A DNA stretch of 6,925 nucleotides from an uncultured Collinsella sp. (GCA_902465465.1 CABQNF010000053.1:1-6925), one strand, 5' to 3'; numbered from the stretch's first letter, positions 1 to 6,380 are shown. The notes: generated by a model not told the origin, from the sequence alone. Translations and numbers: made by a program.

Positions 1-2072
1 GTCGATGAGAGATGATAAGCCTGGTCGGCAACGAGCGCACGCAGCGGATAGACAAAGATGCTCGCCCGCCCACGAAGGACCGCCTCGCGCGCGGCGTGCA
101 CATGGAAGATGAGCGACTTGCCACGTCCCGTCCCCATAACGGCCAAAACGCTCTGGTGGTCGGCGAGCGCGTCGAGTGCCTCGACCTGCGCGCGATGTGG
201 CTGGTTCGAGCCGATAAAGCTATGGATAAGCGAGCGCGTGAGCTCGGTATAGGAAAGCTGGGCGAGCGTCTCGCGCTTGCGCGACTCCAAGCGCAGGCCG
301 GAATCCGCCGGCTGCACGCCACGACGAAGCTCGCATGCCGGATCGTCGACGCTGGGCAGCGTGGTATCGCGGACCAGAACATCCTTGACCATGAGCTTGG
401 GCTTCACACGACCCTGCCAATGCTCGGCAACGGCCTCGAACACCAAGTCGACGGCGCTGTCGCAATTGATAAGCCTGTCGATCTGCGGTACACGAAACAT
501 GATGGCCGGCACACTCGCAGCGCCATCCGTCGCCACGAAGCGCATATGCTCGCCGGTCTTACCCACCACGGCGCGATCACACATCGTCACGCCCTCGGCA
601 GCCAGCAGCGGCACCTTATTACCCTGGCCAAACGGCTCAAGGCGGGAAATCTGCTCGATGGTCTCGATATTCAATTCGGAAAGGTCGACCGTGGCGGCAA
701 CCTCGTCGGTGTCCTCAAAGTCCTCGGCGGGAAGCTCGGACAACACGGCGGAAAGGCGACGGCGGAACTCATCGAGCTTGGATGCCTCGATGGTCACACC
801 CACCGCACCAGCATGTCCGCCGCGACGAATCATCAGGTCGGAACAGCGCTCGATGGCGTCAAACAGGTTAACTTTGCCCACCGAGCGACCAGAGCCGCGC
901 GCGATACCGTCCTCGATCGAGAACAGCAGCGCCGGCACGTGGTAGCGGTTGGTCAGACGGCTTGCCACGATGCCCTTGACGCCCTCGTGCCAGCCTTCGC
1001 CGCCCACGACGATCACGCGTCCACCGTCATAGGTCTCCTCGACCTTTGCCATGGCATCGCGCGTGAGCTCCGCCTCGATCTCACGGCGCTGGCGGTTGAT
1101 TTCCTCGAGCTCAGCCGCCAGTGCGCTTGCTTCGATGGGATCGCGGGCAAGCAGCAGGTCGAGCGCCAGCTTGGGATCAGCCATGCGACCGGCAGCGTTT
1201 AAGCGGGGAATGAGCGAGAATGACAGGCCATCCGCCGTAATGCTCGAAAGGTCCGCCTTGGCGAGCGCGGCAAGCGCGATATAGCCCGGGCGAGCGGTTA
1301 CGCGCATCTGCTGGATGCCCTCGGCAACCAGCGCGCGGTTCTCGGGCGTGAGCGGCATCATGTCGGACACGGTGCCCAGCGCCGCGACCTCGATTAGCGA
1401 ACGCCAATACGACGGCTTGCCCAGACGCTCGCCCAGGACTTGCACCAACTTGAGTGCCACGCCGGCACCGGCAAGCTCACGCGAAGGACCATCGTCATCG
1501 AGCTTAGGGTCGGTCAGGGGTACGCCCTGCGGCACCTGATCGGAGGGCTCGTGATGGTCCGTGACCACCAAATCGATCCCCAGACTCTCCAGATAGGAGA
1601 CCTCTTCCTTGGCAGCAATACCGTTATCGACGGTCACAATCAGGTTGGGTTGAGCGAGCTCGTTGACGCGGTCGAGCGCCGCGCGCGAAAGACCGTAGCC
1701 CTCATCAAAGCGATGCGGAATAAACGGCGTGACATCGGCGCCAAACGTGCGCAGCGCCTCGGTCAACAGGCAGGTCGACGTAATACCGTCAACGTCAAAA
1801 TCGCCAAAGACGGCGATACGCTCGTGGCTGCGAATAGCACGCTCAACGCGGTCGGCGACGACCACCATGCCCGGAATAACGAGTGGGTCCGCCCAGTCGC
1901 GATCGAGCGAAGGCGTCAAAAACAGCTGGCCTTCCTCGATGGATGTAATGCCGTGCGCAACCATAATGCGCGCCACCAGCCCGGGTATGCCCAGGCCAGC
2001 CGAAAGCTCCTTTTCGAGCTCGGGGTTTTGCTGAGCGACCGCCCAGCGATGCGTCGTCTTAAGCGATGACAT
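1..2072 (-). CDS. recJ: RecJ single-strand exonuclease fused to an SF2 helicase domain (C-terminus beyond left edge)
   Basis: RecJ degrades single-stranded DNA 5' to 3' in recombination and mismatch repair, in the cytoplasm. Reading the minus strand from ATG at 2072 gives 690 codons with no stop, running off the window. The RecJ signature is complete: GDFDVDG at residues 90-96 (motif I, metal-binding Asp), VTVDNG near 146-151, the DHH triad at 172-174, VSDMMPL near 235, PRLNAAGRM at 289-297, and the DHHA1 motif GGHAGAVG starting at 418. An OB-like region follows. An ordinary RecJ would end about residue 570-600, but here the frame continues into RAQVEALDAL, the Walker A motif MGTGRGKS (646-653) and FVYPLRALVADQ (motif Ia), which is the beginning of a DEAD/RecQ-like helicase. 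The start is chosen because MSSLKTTHRW precedes a normal RecJ N-terminus and a GGGGGTGGG purine run lies just upstream. The RecJ identity is firm; how far the helicase part extends cannot be seen. Confidence 0.93.
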   Translation of the reverse strand, partial: MSSLKTTHRWAVAQQNPELEKELSAGLGIPGLVARIMVAHGITSIEEGQLFLTPSLDRDWADPLVIPGMVVVADRVERAIRSHERIAVFGDFDVDGITSTCLLTEALRTFGADVTPFIPHRFDEGYGLSRAALDRVNELAQPNLIVTVDNGIAAKEEVSYLESLGIDLVVTDHHEPSDQVPQGVPLTDPKLDDDGPSRELAGAGVALKLVQVLGERLGKPSYWRSLIEVAALGTVSDMMPLTPENRALVAEGIQQMRVTARPGYIALAALAKADLSSITADGLSFSLIPRLNAAGRMADPKLALDLLLARDPIEASALAAELEEINRQRREIEAELTRDAMAKVEETYDGGRVIVVGGEGWHEGVKGIVASRLTNRYHVPALLFSIEDGIARGSGRSVGKVNLFDAIERCSDLMIRRGGHAGAVGVTIEASKLDEFRRRLSAVLSELPAEDFEDTDEVAATVDLSELNIETIEQISRLEPFGQGNKVPLLAAEGVTMCDRAVVGKTGEHMRFVATDGAASVPAIMFRVPQIDRLINCDSAVDLVFEAVAEHWQGRVKPKLMVKDVLVRDTTLPSVDDPACELRRGVQPADSGLRLESRKRETLAQLSYTELTRSLIHSFIGSNQPHRAQVEALDALADHQSVLAVMGTGRGKSLIFHVHAAREAVLRGRASIFVYPLRALVADQAYHLSS

Positions 2073-2124
2073 AGGCGCCCACCCCCGATAGGGGCAGGTC
2101 GCCGCGATACCTCTCACGGTTCAT
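2059..2124 (-). CDS. Short upstream ORF (21 aa) overlapping the recJ start
   Basis: ATG at 2124, TAA at 2061-2059, 21 codons, beginning MNRERYRGDL. It is preceded by AGAGGA nine bases upstream, a better ribosome binding site than recJ itself has. It overlaps the first 14 nt of recJ out of frame, so ribosomes finishing it would stop just inside recJ. No family is recognised. It may be a translational-coupling leader or a chance ORF. Confidence 0.35.
   Translation of the reverse strand: MNRERYRGDLPLSGVGAYVIA
2081..2095 (-). promoter_or_regulatory. Small hairpin over the recJ ribosome binding site
   Basis: In the minus-strand transcript CCCC-TATC-GGGG (2094-2083) can fold into a 4-bp GC stem with a 4-base loop. 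The 3' arm is the G-run that would act as the recJ Shine-Dalgarno. A ribosome translating the upstream 21-codon ORF would melt this stem. The structure is short and its effect is inference. Confidence 0.3.
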
Positions 2125-2180
2125 AGCGATGAGTCCTCTGTGCATGCCCGCTTCGGCAGGCAGATCTGTTGAACGGATTT

Positions 2181-2207
2181 ATTATACCGTGCAGCGCGGA
2201 CGCACAA
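2181..2207 (-). promoter_or_regulatory. Predicted sigma-70 promoter for recJ
   Basis: On the minus strand a perfect -10 TATAAT lies at 2186-2181. A weaker -35 TTGTGC lies at 2207-2202, with a short 15-bp spacer. Transcription would start near 2174, about 50 nt before the upstream ORF and 100 nt before recJ. The -10 is strong; the -35 assignment is less certain. Confidence 0.6.
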
Positions 2208-2347
2208 CATCCAGCACGCCGTGGTTTCGATAAACGAGGGCGGTAATAGCCTCGAAATAATCGAGCGTTTCAGCCACACGGACGCATGCGAGCGTCTAGC
2301 ATATCCATTCAAAACGGATTCACGAGCAAAGGGAGTCACAAGAGCAT
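2208..2347. other. Divergent intergenic leader before the symporter
   Basis: No gene is seen here. It holds two small dyads: CTCGA-aataa-TCGAG near 2252-2266 and GACGC-atgcga-GCGTC at 2281-2296. It also holds a ribosome binding site GGGAG at 2331-2335, twelve bases before the symporter ATG. No convincing plus-strand promoter could be picked out by eye, although one is expected here because the neighbouring gene is divergent. Confidence 0.4.
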
Positions 2348-3344
2348 ATGAAGCAATGGGTTGGACTGGGCAAATTTCTCGCAGGACATATGCAGGTCAT
2401 CGTTCCGATTTGCGTGGCGCTCGGCGTGCTCTTTCCCCAGCAGATTGGCGTGCTCAAGCCCATTGTTCCCGCCCTCTTCGCCTTTATGACGTTTCAGGGT
2501 GCGCTCAGCAACACCTTCCACCAGGTAGCCGAGGTGTTCCGCCGTCCCCTGCACCTGATTTTGGCACTGCTCGTCTCGGCGGCGCTTATTCCCATCGCGG
2601 CCTATGCCATGGGCTCACTGTTCTTTGGCTCCAACCCCAACCTTGTCTGCGGCATCGTGCTCGAGTACAGCGTGCCCGTGGCCGTCACCGCCTTTATGTG
2701 GATCAGCATGTTCGGCGGCAACGGCCCGCTCGCGCTCACCATCATCCTGACGTCCTCGGTTATATCGCCTGTGACGATTCCGCTCACGCTCAAGCTCCTG
2801 CTGGGTGCCACCGTCGCAATCGATGTGCCGAGCATGATGCAGAACATGGCCTTTATGATTGCCATCCCCGCCATCCTCGGCATTGTAATCAACGAACTTA
2901 CGCGCGGCTGGGGACGAGAGGCTCTCCCCCGCGCTCTCGCCCGCCTGCAAGTTCATGATGATGGGCGTTATTGCCTCCAACTCCACCGCCATGAGCGAGT
3001 ACGTGCTACACATGAACGCGGTGCGCCTGGAAGTCGCCCTCTTTATTCTGGTGTTCGCCATCAGCGGTTTTGTCGTGGGCATTCTGGTCGCCCGCGCATT
3101 GCACCTGCCGTATAGCGAGACGACCACCATGTGCTTTACCTGCGGCATGCGCAACATCTCTTCGGGTGCCGTCATCGCCACACAGTATTTTCCCGGCGAG
3201 GTCGTGTTTCCCGTCATGTGCGGCACCCTGTTTCAGCAGGTGCTCGCCTCGCTTATCGGGCATCTCTTTGAGCGTCTGACCGGCGAGGAGCGTGCCGTCC
3301 AGCGCAAGCAGGTCGAGGCCGGCCGCGATGCCATGGCACGCTAG
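2348..3344 (+). pseudogene. Bile acid:sodium symporter family (SBF/BASS) transporter, frameshifted
   Basis: A multi-pass inner-membrane carrier of the bile acid:sodium symporter superfamily, which moves organic anions with sodium; the substrate cannot be told. The first part reads from ATG 2348 with hydrophobic segments and family-like motifs such as GIVLEYSVPVAVTAFMW and SSVISPVTIPLTLKLLLG. The second part, in the frame of 2955, reads VIASNSTAMSEYV, GMRNISSGAVIATQYFPGE and GTLFQQVLASLIGHLFERL, ending at TAG 3344. Joining the two gives about 332 residues, the normal family length, so nothing but the frame is lost. The switch lies between 2910 and 2930. Removing one G from the GGGG run at 2910-2913 gives a smooth join (GWDERLSPALSPACKFMMM). 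As it stands, the first frame runs on for about 65 unrelated residues to 3115. This is either a recent single-base inactivation or a sequencing/assembly error. The family call is firm. Confidence 0.85.
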
Positions 3345-3372
3345 ACTGTCCGCATTACGCGGGTGTTAGTCT
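3343..3372. terminator. Hairpin between convergent symporter and DUF4931 genes
   Basis: AGACT (3343-3347) pairs with AGTCT (3368-3372), and inside it CCGC pairs with GCGG around an ATTAC loop, with an asymmetric internal loop. It sits exactly across the 21-nt gap between two convergent stop codons, where a bidirectional terminator would be expected. There is no clear T-tract on either side, so it is a weak candidate. Confidence 0.3.
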
Positions 3373-4172
3373 TGCCATACGAGCGTTTCCAGATGCGCAC
3401 GCAGGCGCTCAGCATCGATATCGAGCGTCGTCTCGGCATTGACCTGGGCCAAACGATAGCCAACAAAGTAGGGCGAAACCACCCAACGCGGAAGCGCCTT
3501 GGCAATGGTCCGACCGCCCAGGTGATAGAAGAACAGGTTATACGACTCTGCACGACCGCCATGGTGCTCGTGCAAGATATAGCGCAGAGCTACCTGGATT
3601 GCATCGGCGAAGAGATCCGCCTCGGCTTGGTCTCTCGTGTCATCGCTGGCGGCGATTCCCTGCGGGGCTGAAACATTGACCTCAAAGAACCCCATAATCG
3701 GTTCGGTTGAGATGTTGACCGAGATTCTCTCCTGTTGCCAGACATTTATGCCTTCGAAATTGGCGGAAGTCAGCGAAGCATAACCGTTTTCCTGCTCCAA
3801 ACCCACAATCTGCATGTGCGGATGAACGAGACTACCGCCCGAGAGCGGACCCTTGTTCTTGTACATGAGAACGCTGCGATACTGTCGGGAGTCAATCATC
3901 CGCTGCCAGCAATCCAGAGCAAACCGCATAACATGATGCAGCTCGTCCGGCGCATAGGTCACCAGGTCGGCGTCGTGGTCGGACGACTCAATCAATACGG
4001 TCTGGCGAGTGGCCCGCAAGGTCTTAAACTTATTCTCGAGCCAGATGCAGTCACCGTCGCGCCGGATGATATTGGCGAGTTCCTCGGTATCGCAAAAGGG
4101 GCACGCGGTGCCGGGGCGGCGGTTGTCGTCAGGCTTACCGCTCGCCTGCCGAACGTCAAATACCAGCGCCAC
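3366..4172 (-). CDS. DUF4931 GalT-like HIT-superfamily protein
   Basis: 268 residues, cytoplasmic, resembling galactose-1-phosphate uridylyltransferase (GalT). CPFC at residues 24-27 matches the zinc-binding CxxC of GalT. ESSDHDAD (62-69) supplies a likely third zinc ligand, His66. NKGPLSGGSLVHPHMQ (106-121) is the GalT-type active-site loop, where the second His of HPH (His119) would be the nucleotidyl-accepting nucleophile. The C-terminal half (NLFFYHLGGRTIAKALPRW) is the second HIT-like half. The residues needed for nucleotidyl transfer therefore appear intact, but the substrates of DUF4931 proteins are not known to me; it should not be called galT, since the other genes of galactose use are absent. 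The start is GTG 4172, 3 nt after the cutC stop, with GGAGGT inside the end of cutC at 7-nt spacing. This points to translational coupling. Confidence 0.88.
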   Translation of the reverse strand: MALVFDVRQASGKPDDNRRPGTACPFCDTEELANIIRRDGDCIWLENKFKTLRATRQTVLIESSDHDADLVTYAPDELHHVMRFALDCWQRMIDSRQYRSVLMYKNKGPLSGGSLVHPHMQIVGLEQENGYASLTSANFEGINVWQQERISVNISTEPIMGFFEVNVSAPQGIAASDDTRDQAEADLFADAIQVALRYILHEHHGGRAESYNLFFYHLGGRTIAKALPRWVVSPYFVGYRLAQVNAETTLDIDAERLRAHLETLVWQD

Positions 4173-4175
4173 GGG

Positions 4176-4853
4176 TTATACCTCCAGCGGCACGATCCTT
4201 GTGCCATGGAACTCGGACACGCCCAATGCCGCCGCAACCGCATCACGGTTGGCCATGGTAATACCGCCACCGGGAAGGATGGTCAAACGATCGCCCGCAT
4301 ACTCGATTAGGCGAGCCAGGTGATCGAAGTTGTCCTCGATCGACGTACCGGCCGCGCCGCCATGCGTGAGGATGCGCGTAACGCCGCAGTCGGCAAGCGT
4401 GTCAATCGCATCGAGCTGAGCCTCGAGCGAGAGCTGGTCAAAGGCCATGTGAAAGGTGATGTCGATGGGCTCATGCTTACATTCCTCGGTCGCGCAGCCC
4501 GCAGCCATCACGAGGGCGCCAAGCGTAAGTTCGTCGAGTGCCCAGCCGCCGGCACAGGGCTTGCAGCAGCCAAAGACAAGGCCGTCAACGCCGGCGCTCA
4601 CAGCAAGGCCCAGGTCCATCTCCATCATGCGCAGCTCGTCCTGGTTGTAATGAAAGTCGCCGCCACGCGGGCGAATCATGCACATCACTCGCGCGTCATG
4701 CTCGTGAGCATAGCTGACTGTAGCGCTGATAACGCCGGCAGAAGGCGTGGTGCCACCAACGGCAAGGTTGTCGCACAGCTCGATGCGCTTTGCACCGGCA
4801 TCGATAGCCGCCGGCACCCGCTCAAAGTTCTCGGCACAAAACTCGTACAGCAT
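4176..4853 (-). CDS. cutC: CutC family protein (copper homeostasis family)
   Basis: A 225-residue TIM-barrel protein of the CutC family, classically linked to copper tolerance although its biochemical activity is unsettled. Family blocks are present in order: RIELCDNLAVGGTTPSAG (23-40), MIRPRGGDFHYN (59-70), ITFHMAFD (132-139), then RILTHGG, LPGGGI and a terminal EFHGT. The frame is open back to an ATG at 4910, but ATG 4853 is chosen because MLYEFCAENF is where family members begin; the extra 19 residues look non-family. A GGGGG run seven bases upstream is the likely ribosome binding site. It is the first gene of an operon with the GalT-like gene. Cysteines cluster in GCCKPC (95-100) and CATEEC (120-125), which I do not recall from E. 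coli CutC. Its promoter is not obvious; the upstream DNA holds palindromic repeats. Confidence 0.93.
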   Translation of the reverse strand: MLYEFCAENFERVPAAIDAGAKRIELCDNLAVGGTTPSAGVISATVSYAHEHDARVMCMIRPRGGDFHYNQDELRMMEMDLGLAVSAGVDGLVFGCCKPCAGGWALDELTLGALVMAAGCATEECKHEPIDITFHMAFDQLSLEAQLDAIDTLADCGVTRILTHGGAAGTSIEDNFDHLARLIEYAGDRLTILPGGGITMANRDAVAAALGVSEFHGTRIVPLEV

Positions 4854-4911
4854 AGATAGGCCCCCAAAGACAGCAGATGTTTTCCGACGGGCATTGTCAC
4901 ACATCCCCATG

Positions 4912-4980
4912 AAGTTGCGGTGGAATAGGGACTGTTTTGGCGTCTAGAGCCCCCATTTAGTCCCTATTTCACCGCAACTT
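4912..4980. repeat. 22-bp inverted repeat (MITE/REPIN-like palindrome)
   Basis: Arms 4912-4933 and 4959-4980 are complementary over 22 bp with one non-Watson-Crick position (4923 against 4969), which is a G-U pair in the plus-strand RNA. The loop is 25 nt. The outer ends are AAGTTGCGG and CCGCAACTT. It lies 58 nt upstream of cutC and has no coding content. The shape fits a dispersed palindromic element, but copy number cannot be seen from this window. Confidence 0.85.
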
Positions 4981-4984
4981 AAAT

Positions 4985-5017
4985 GGGTGCCGACCGAAAT
5001 GGTCAACACCCCTTTTT
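4985..5017 (+). terminator. Terminator-like hairpin with T-tract
   Basis: GGGTG (4985-4989) pairs with CACCC (5007-5011) and GACC (4992-4995) with GGTC (5001-5004) around loop GAAAT, followed by TTTTT at 5013-5017. Read on the plus strand the stem has a 2x2 CC/AA interruption. Read on the minus strand the same positions become U-G wobbles, giving a continuous 11-bp stem. No plus-strand gene ends here, so it may insulate padR from antisense readthrough, or be structure in a cutC leader. Confidence 0.5.
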
Positions 5018-5028
5018 GCTGTATAGAA

Positions 5029-5086
5029 GTAGTCGTTGGGGACGTTCTTAAACGACTAGTCATTCAAGAACGTCCCCAACGACTAC
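5029..5086. repeat. Perfect 21-bp inverted repeat
   Basis: Arms 5029-5049 and 5066-5086 are exactly complementary over 21 bp. The core is GTCGTTGGGGACGTTCTT, with a 16-nt loop containing the palindrome GACTAGTC. It ends nine bases before the -35 box of the padR promoter. It differs in sequence from the 4912-4980 palindrome, so it belongs to a second repeat type. No ORF lies within it. Confidence 0.9.
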
Positions 5087-5094
5087 GACAACTG

Positions 5095-5143
5095 TTGACA
5101 TCATATACTATGTGTCATATAGTAGGTGTTACACAATATACTA
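5095..5143 (+). promoter_or_regulatory. padR promoter with overlapping operator dyads
   Basis: A consensus -35 TTGACA (5095-5100), a 17-bp spacer and -10 TATAGT (5118-5123) make a strong sigma-70 promoter with a start near 5130. Dyads overlie it: TACTAT/ATAGTA (5106-5111, 5119-5124), TAGTA/TACTA (5120-5124, 5139-5143), TGTGT/ACACA (5111-5115, 5131-5135) and GTGTTACAC (5126-5134). This is a good layout for repression by the PadR encoded immediately downstream. Autoregulation is inferred, as is usual for the family. Confidence 0.8.
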
Positions 5144-5160
5144 CGAAAGGGGGTGTGCGG

Positions 5161-5481
5161 ATGGAGGCACAGATGAAGCGCGGCTTCCTCGAGGCCTGCG
5201 TACTCGCGGCCGTCTCGGGCGAGGAATCCTACGGCTATCAGATCGTGAAGGACGTGCCCGCGAGCATGGGGCTCACGGAGTCCACGCTCTATCCGTTGCT
5301 CAAGCGCCTGGAGAAGGCGGGGTGCATCACGGCGCGCTCCGCCGAGCACAACGGGCGGCTGCGAAGGTACTACCGCATCACGGACACCGGGCATGAGCGT
5401 ATCGCCGAGTTCCTCGCCGAATGGCCATCCGTACAGGAGATCTACCGTTACGTGAAGGGAGCGCACCATGACGCGCGATGA
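5161..5481 (+). CDS. PadR family transcriptional regulator
   Basis: A 106-residue winged-helix repressor of the short PadR type. MKRGFLEACVLAAVSGEESYGYQI (5-28) is the characteristic first helix-turn region, STLYPLLKRLEKAGCI (41-56) the recognition helix, and NGRLRRYYRIT (64-74) the beta wing. A short C-terminal helix (EFLAEWPSVQEIYRYV) would serve dimerisation. The start ATG 5161 is set by AAAGGGGG seven bases upstream; the open frame further 5' crosses the promoter and palindromes and is not coding. The gene overlaps the next one by 14 nt. PadR followed by a DUF1700 and a DUF4097 gene is a recurrent arrangement in Gram-positive bacteria, where PadR likely controls its own operon. The inducing signal is unknown. 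Confidence 0.95.
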   Translation: MEAQMKRGFLEACVLAAVSGEESYGYQIVKDVPASMGLTESTLYPLLKRLEKAGCITARSAEHNGRLRRYYRITDTGHERIAEFLAEWPSVQEIYRYVKGAHHDAR

Positions 5482-6100
5482 ATTCTTGAACCGGCTGGGC
5501 GAGCTTCTGGCCTGCCTGCCGGCAGATCAGGTAAAGGAAACGCAGGAGTTCTACGCGGAGGTCATCGCCGACCGTATGGAGGACGGCATGACGGAGGCCG
5601 AGGCTGTGGCCGCCATGGGCACGCTCGGTGAGGTCGCCGAGGCAACGCTCGACGAACTGCCCGCCGTGCCGCGCGCAATTGCGAGGACCAAGCGCAAGAG
5701 CACGGCGCTTCTATGGGCGCTCGCCATCGTGGGCTCTCCGGTATGGATTCCGCTGCTGCTCGCGTTCGTCGCCGTTGCCGCTACGGTCTACATCTGCATT
5801 TGGGTTCTTGCGCTCTGCGTGTGGATCGTGGCCGCGGCATTCGGGGGCGCGGGCGTGGTGGGGCTCCTGTTCGCCGTGGACGGCATCATTATCGTGCATG
5901 TTCCGTACGTTTTAACCTCGATGGGAATGGGATTCGCTTCCATCGGTGTGGCGCTTCTCGCGGGAGCCGGCGCCTGGACGGCGTCCAAGCAAATCGCGCG
6001 CCTCTCTGCCCTTTGGGCGAAGAAAGCCGTTTCGCCCTTCTGGAAAGATCGAGGCAATAAGAGCCGCAGGGTCGCTGAAGCGGCGCCGCTCACGGCATAG
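5468..6100 (+). CDS. DUF1700 (HAAS-type) membrane protein
   Basis: 210 residues. The N-terminal 65 residues form the soluble HAAS/DUF1700 module: MTRDEFLNRLGELLACLP, EFYAEVIADRMEDGMTEAEAVAAMG, then GEVAEATLDELP. This helical module is common next to PadR regulators. After a basic linker (IARTKRKS, 71-78) comes a hydrophobic part with about four membrane segments (roughly 79-101, 103-125, 129-149 and 152-171), then a basic cytoplasmic tail. The start is ATG 5468 with AAGGGAG six bases upstream, overlapping padR, so the two are translationally coupled. Its exact role is unknown; family context suggests membrane signalling or envelope adaptation with PadR and the DUF4097 partner. Family membership is confident, mechanism is not. 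Confidence 0.92.
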   Translation: MTRDEFLNRLGELLACLPADQVKETQEFYAEVIADRMEDGMTEAEAVAAMGTLGEVAEATLDELPAVPRAIARTKRKSTALLWALAIVGSPVWIPLLLAFVAVAATVYICIWVLALCVWIVAAAFGGAGVVGLLFAVDGIIIVHVPYVLTSMGMGFASIGVALLAGAGAWTASKQIARLSALWAKKAVSPFWKDRGNKSRRVAEAAPLTA

Positions 6101-6114
6101 GAAGGAGTGCAAAC

Positions 6115-6378
6115 ATGTCCAGCGTAAAAAAGATTTACCTTGCCGTAGCGGGTGGGCTTGTTGCCACGGGGCTCGTCCTGGCTGCTATCGGATTTGTAGC
6201 CTCCGGCTTTAACCTCGCTGTGTTCAACACACAGATCGACCTGCGCGATGACACCATCATTCTGGGTGGTGTTGAAATAGACGACCCGACAGGACTTCCA
6301 CTCATCGAGCAGCTTGCCGAGGTTGGCGAGATCCATATTGGATCTGCAACGACTGGTTCGTCTTCTCCTCGCACATGA
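6115..6378 (+). pseudogene. Truncated DUF4097-type anchored protein (third gene of the padR operon)
   Basis: An 87-codon ORF with an excellent AAGGAG site (6102-6107) 14 nt after the DUF1700 stop. It starts MSSVKKIYLAVAGGLVATGL, with one membrane segment at about 7-31, followed by an extracytoplasmic stretch (FNTQIDLRDDTIILGG, then PLIEQLAEVGEIHIGS). This is how DUF4097 partners of PadR-DUF1700 operons begin, but such proteins are usually 250-300 residues with a long beta-repeat domain, and here it stops after about 50 residues outside the membrane. The tail ATTGSSSPRT looks like readthrough into foreign sequence, and an antisense parB remnant begins at about 6381. I infer the 3' part was lost by recombination. 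DUF4097 assignment rests on operon context and N-terminal style, since the diagnostic domain is gone. Confidence 0.65.
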
Positions 6379-6380
6379 TC

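Noticed and set aside
12..1202. Long plus-strand open frame of 396 codons
   Set aside because: It is antisense to recJ, whose conserved motifs run unbroken on the minus strand; the plus-strand translation is Arg/His/Ala-rich and resembles no family.
1440..2069. Plus-strand open frame of 209 codons
   Set aside because: It mirrors the N-terminal RecJ region in the opposite strand and has no family features.
2221..2958. Plus-strand open frame of 245 codons covering the symporter
   Set aside because: It is the wrong frame of the symporter; the hydrophobic transporter segments are read in the frames of 2348 and 2955.
3735..4859. Plus-strand open frames opposite the DUF4931 and cutC genes
   Set aside because: They are shadows of two well-recognised minus-strand proteins and lack ribosome binding sites and family motifs.
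4854..4910. A 19-residue N-terminal extension of CutC
   Set aside because: CutC proteins begin at the LYEF-type strand; the extension MGMCDNARRK has no family match and no better ribosome site.
4912..5143. Possible CRISPR-like array of repeats
   Set aside because: The palindromes differ in sequence from each other and are not direct repeats with regular spacers.
4987..5160. A 58-residue N-terminal extension of PadR
   Set aside because: It would translate through a terminator-like hairpin, a palindrome and the promoter; ATG 5161 has a strong ribosome site and gives normal length.
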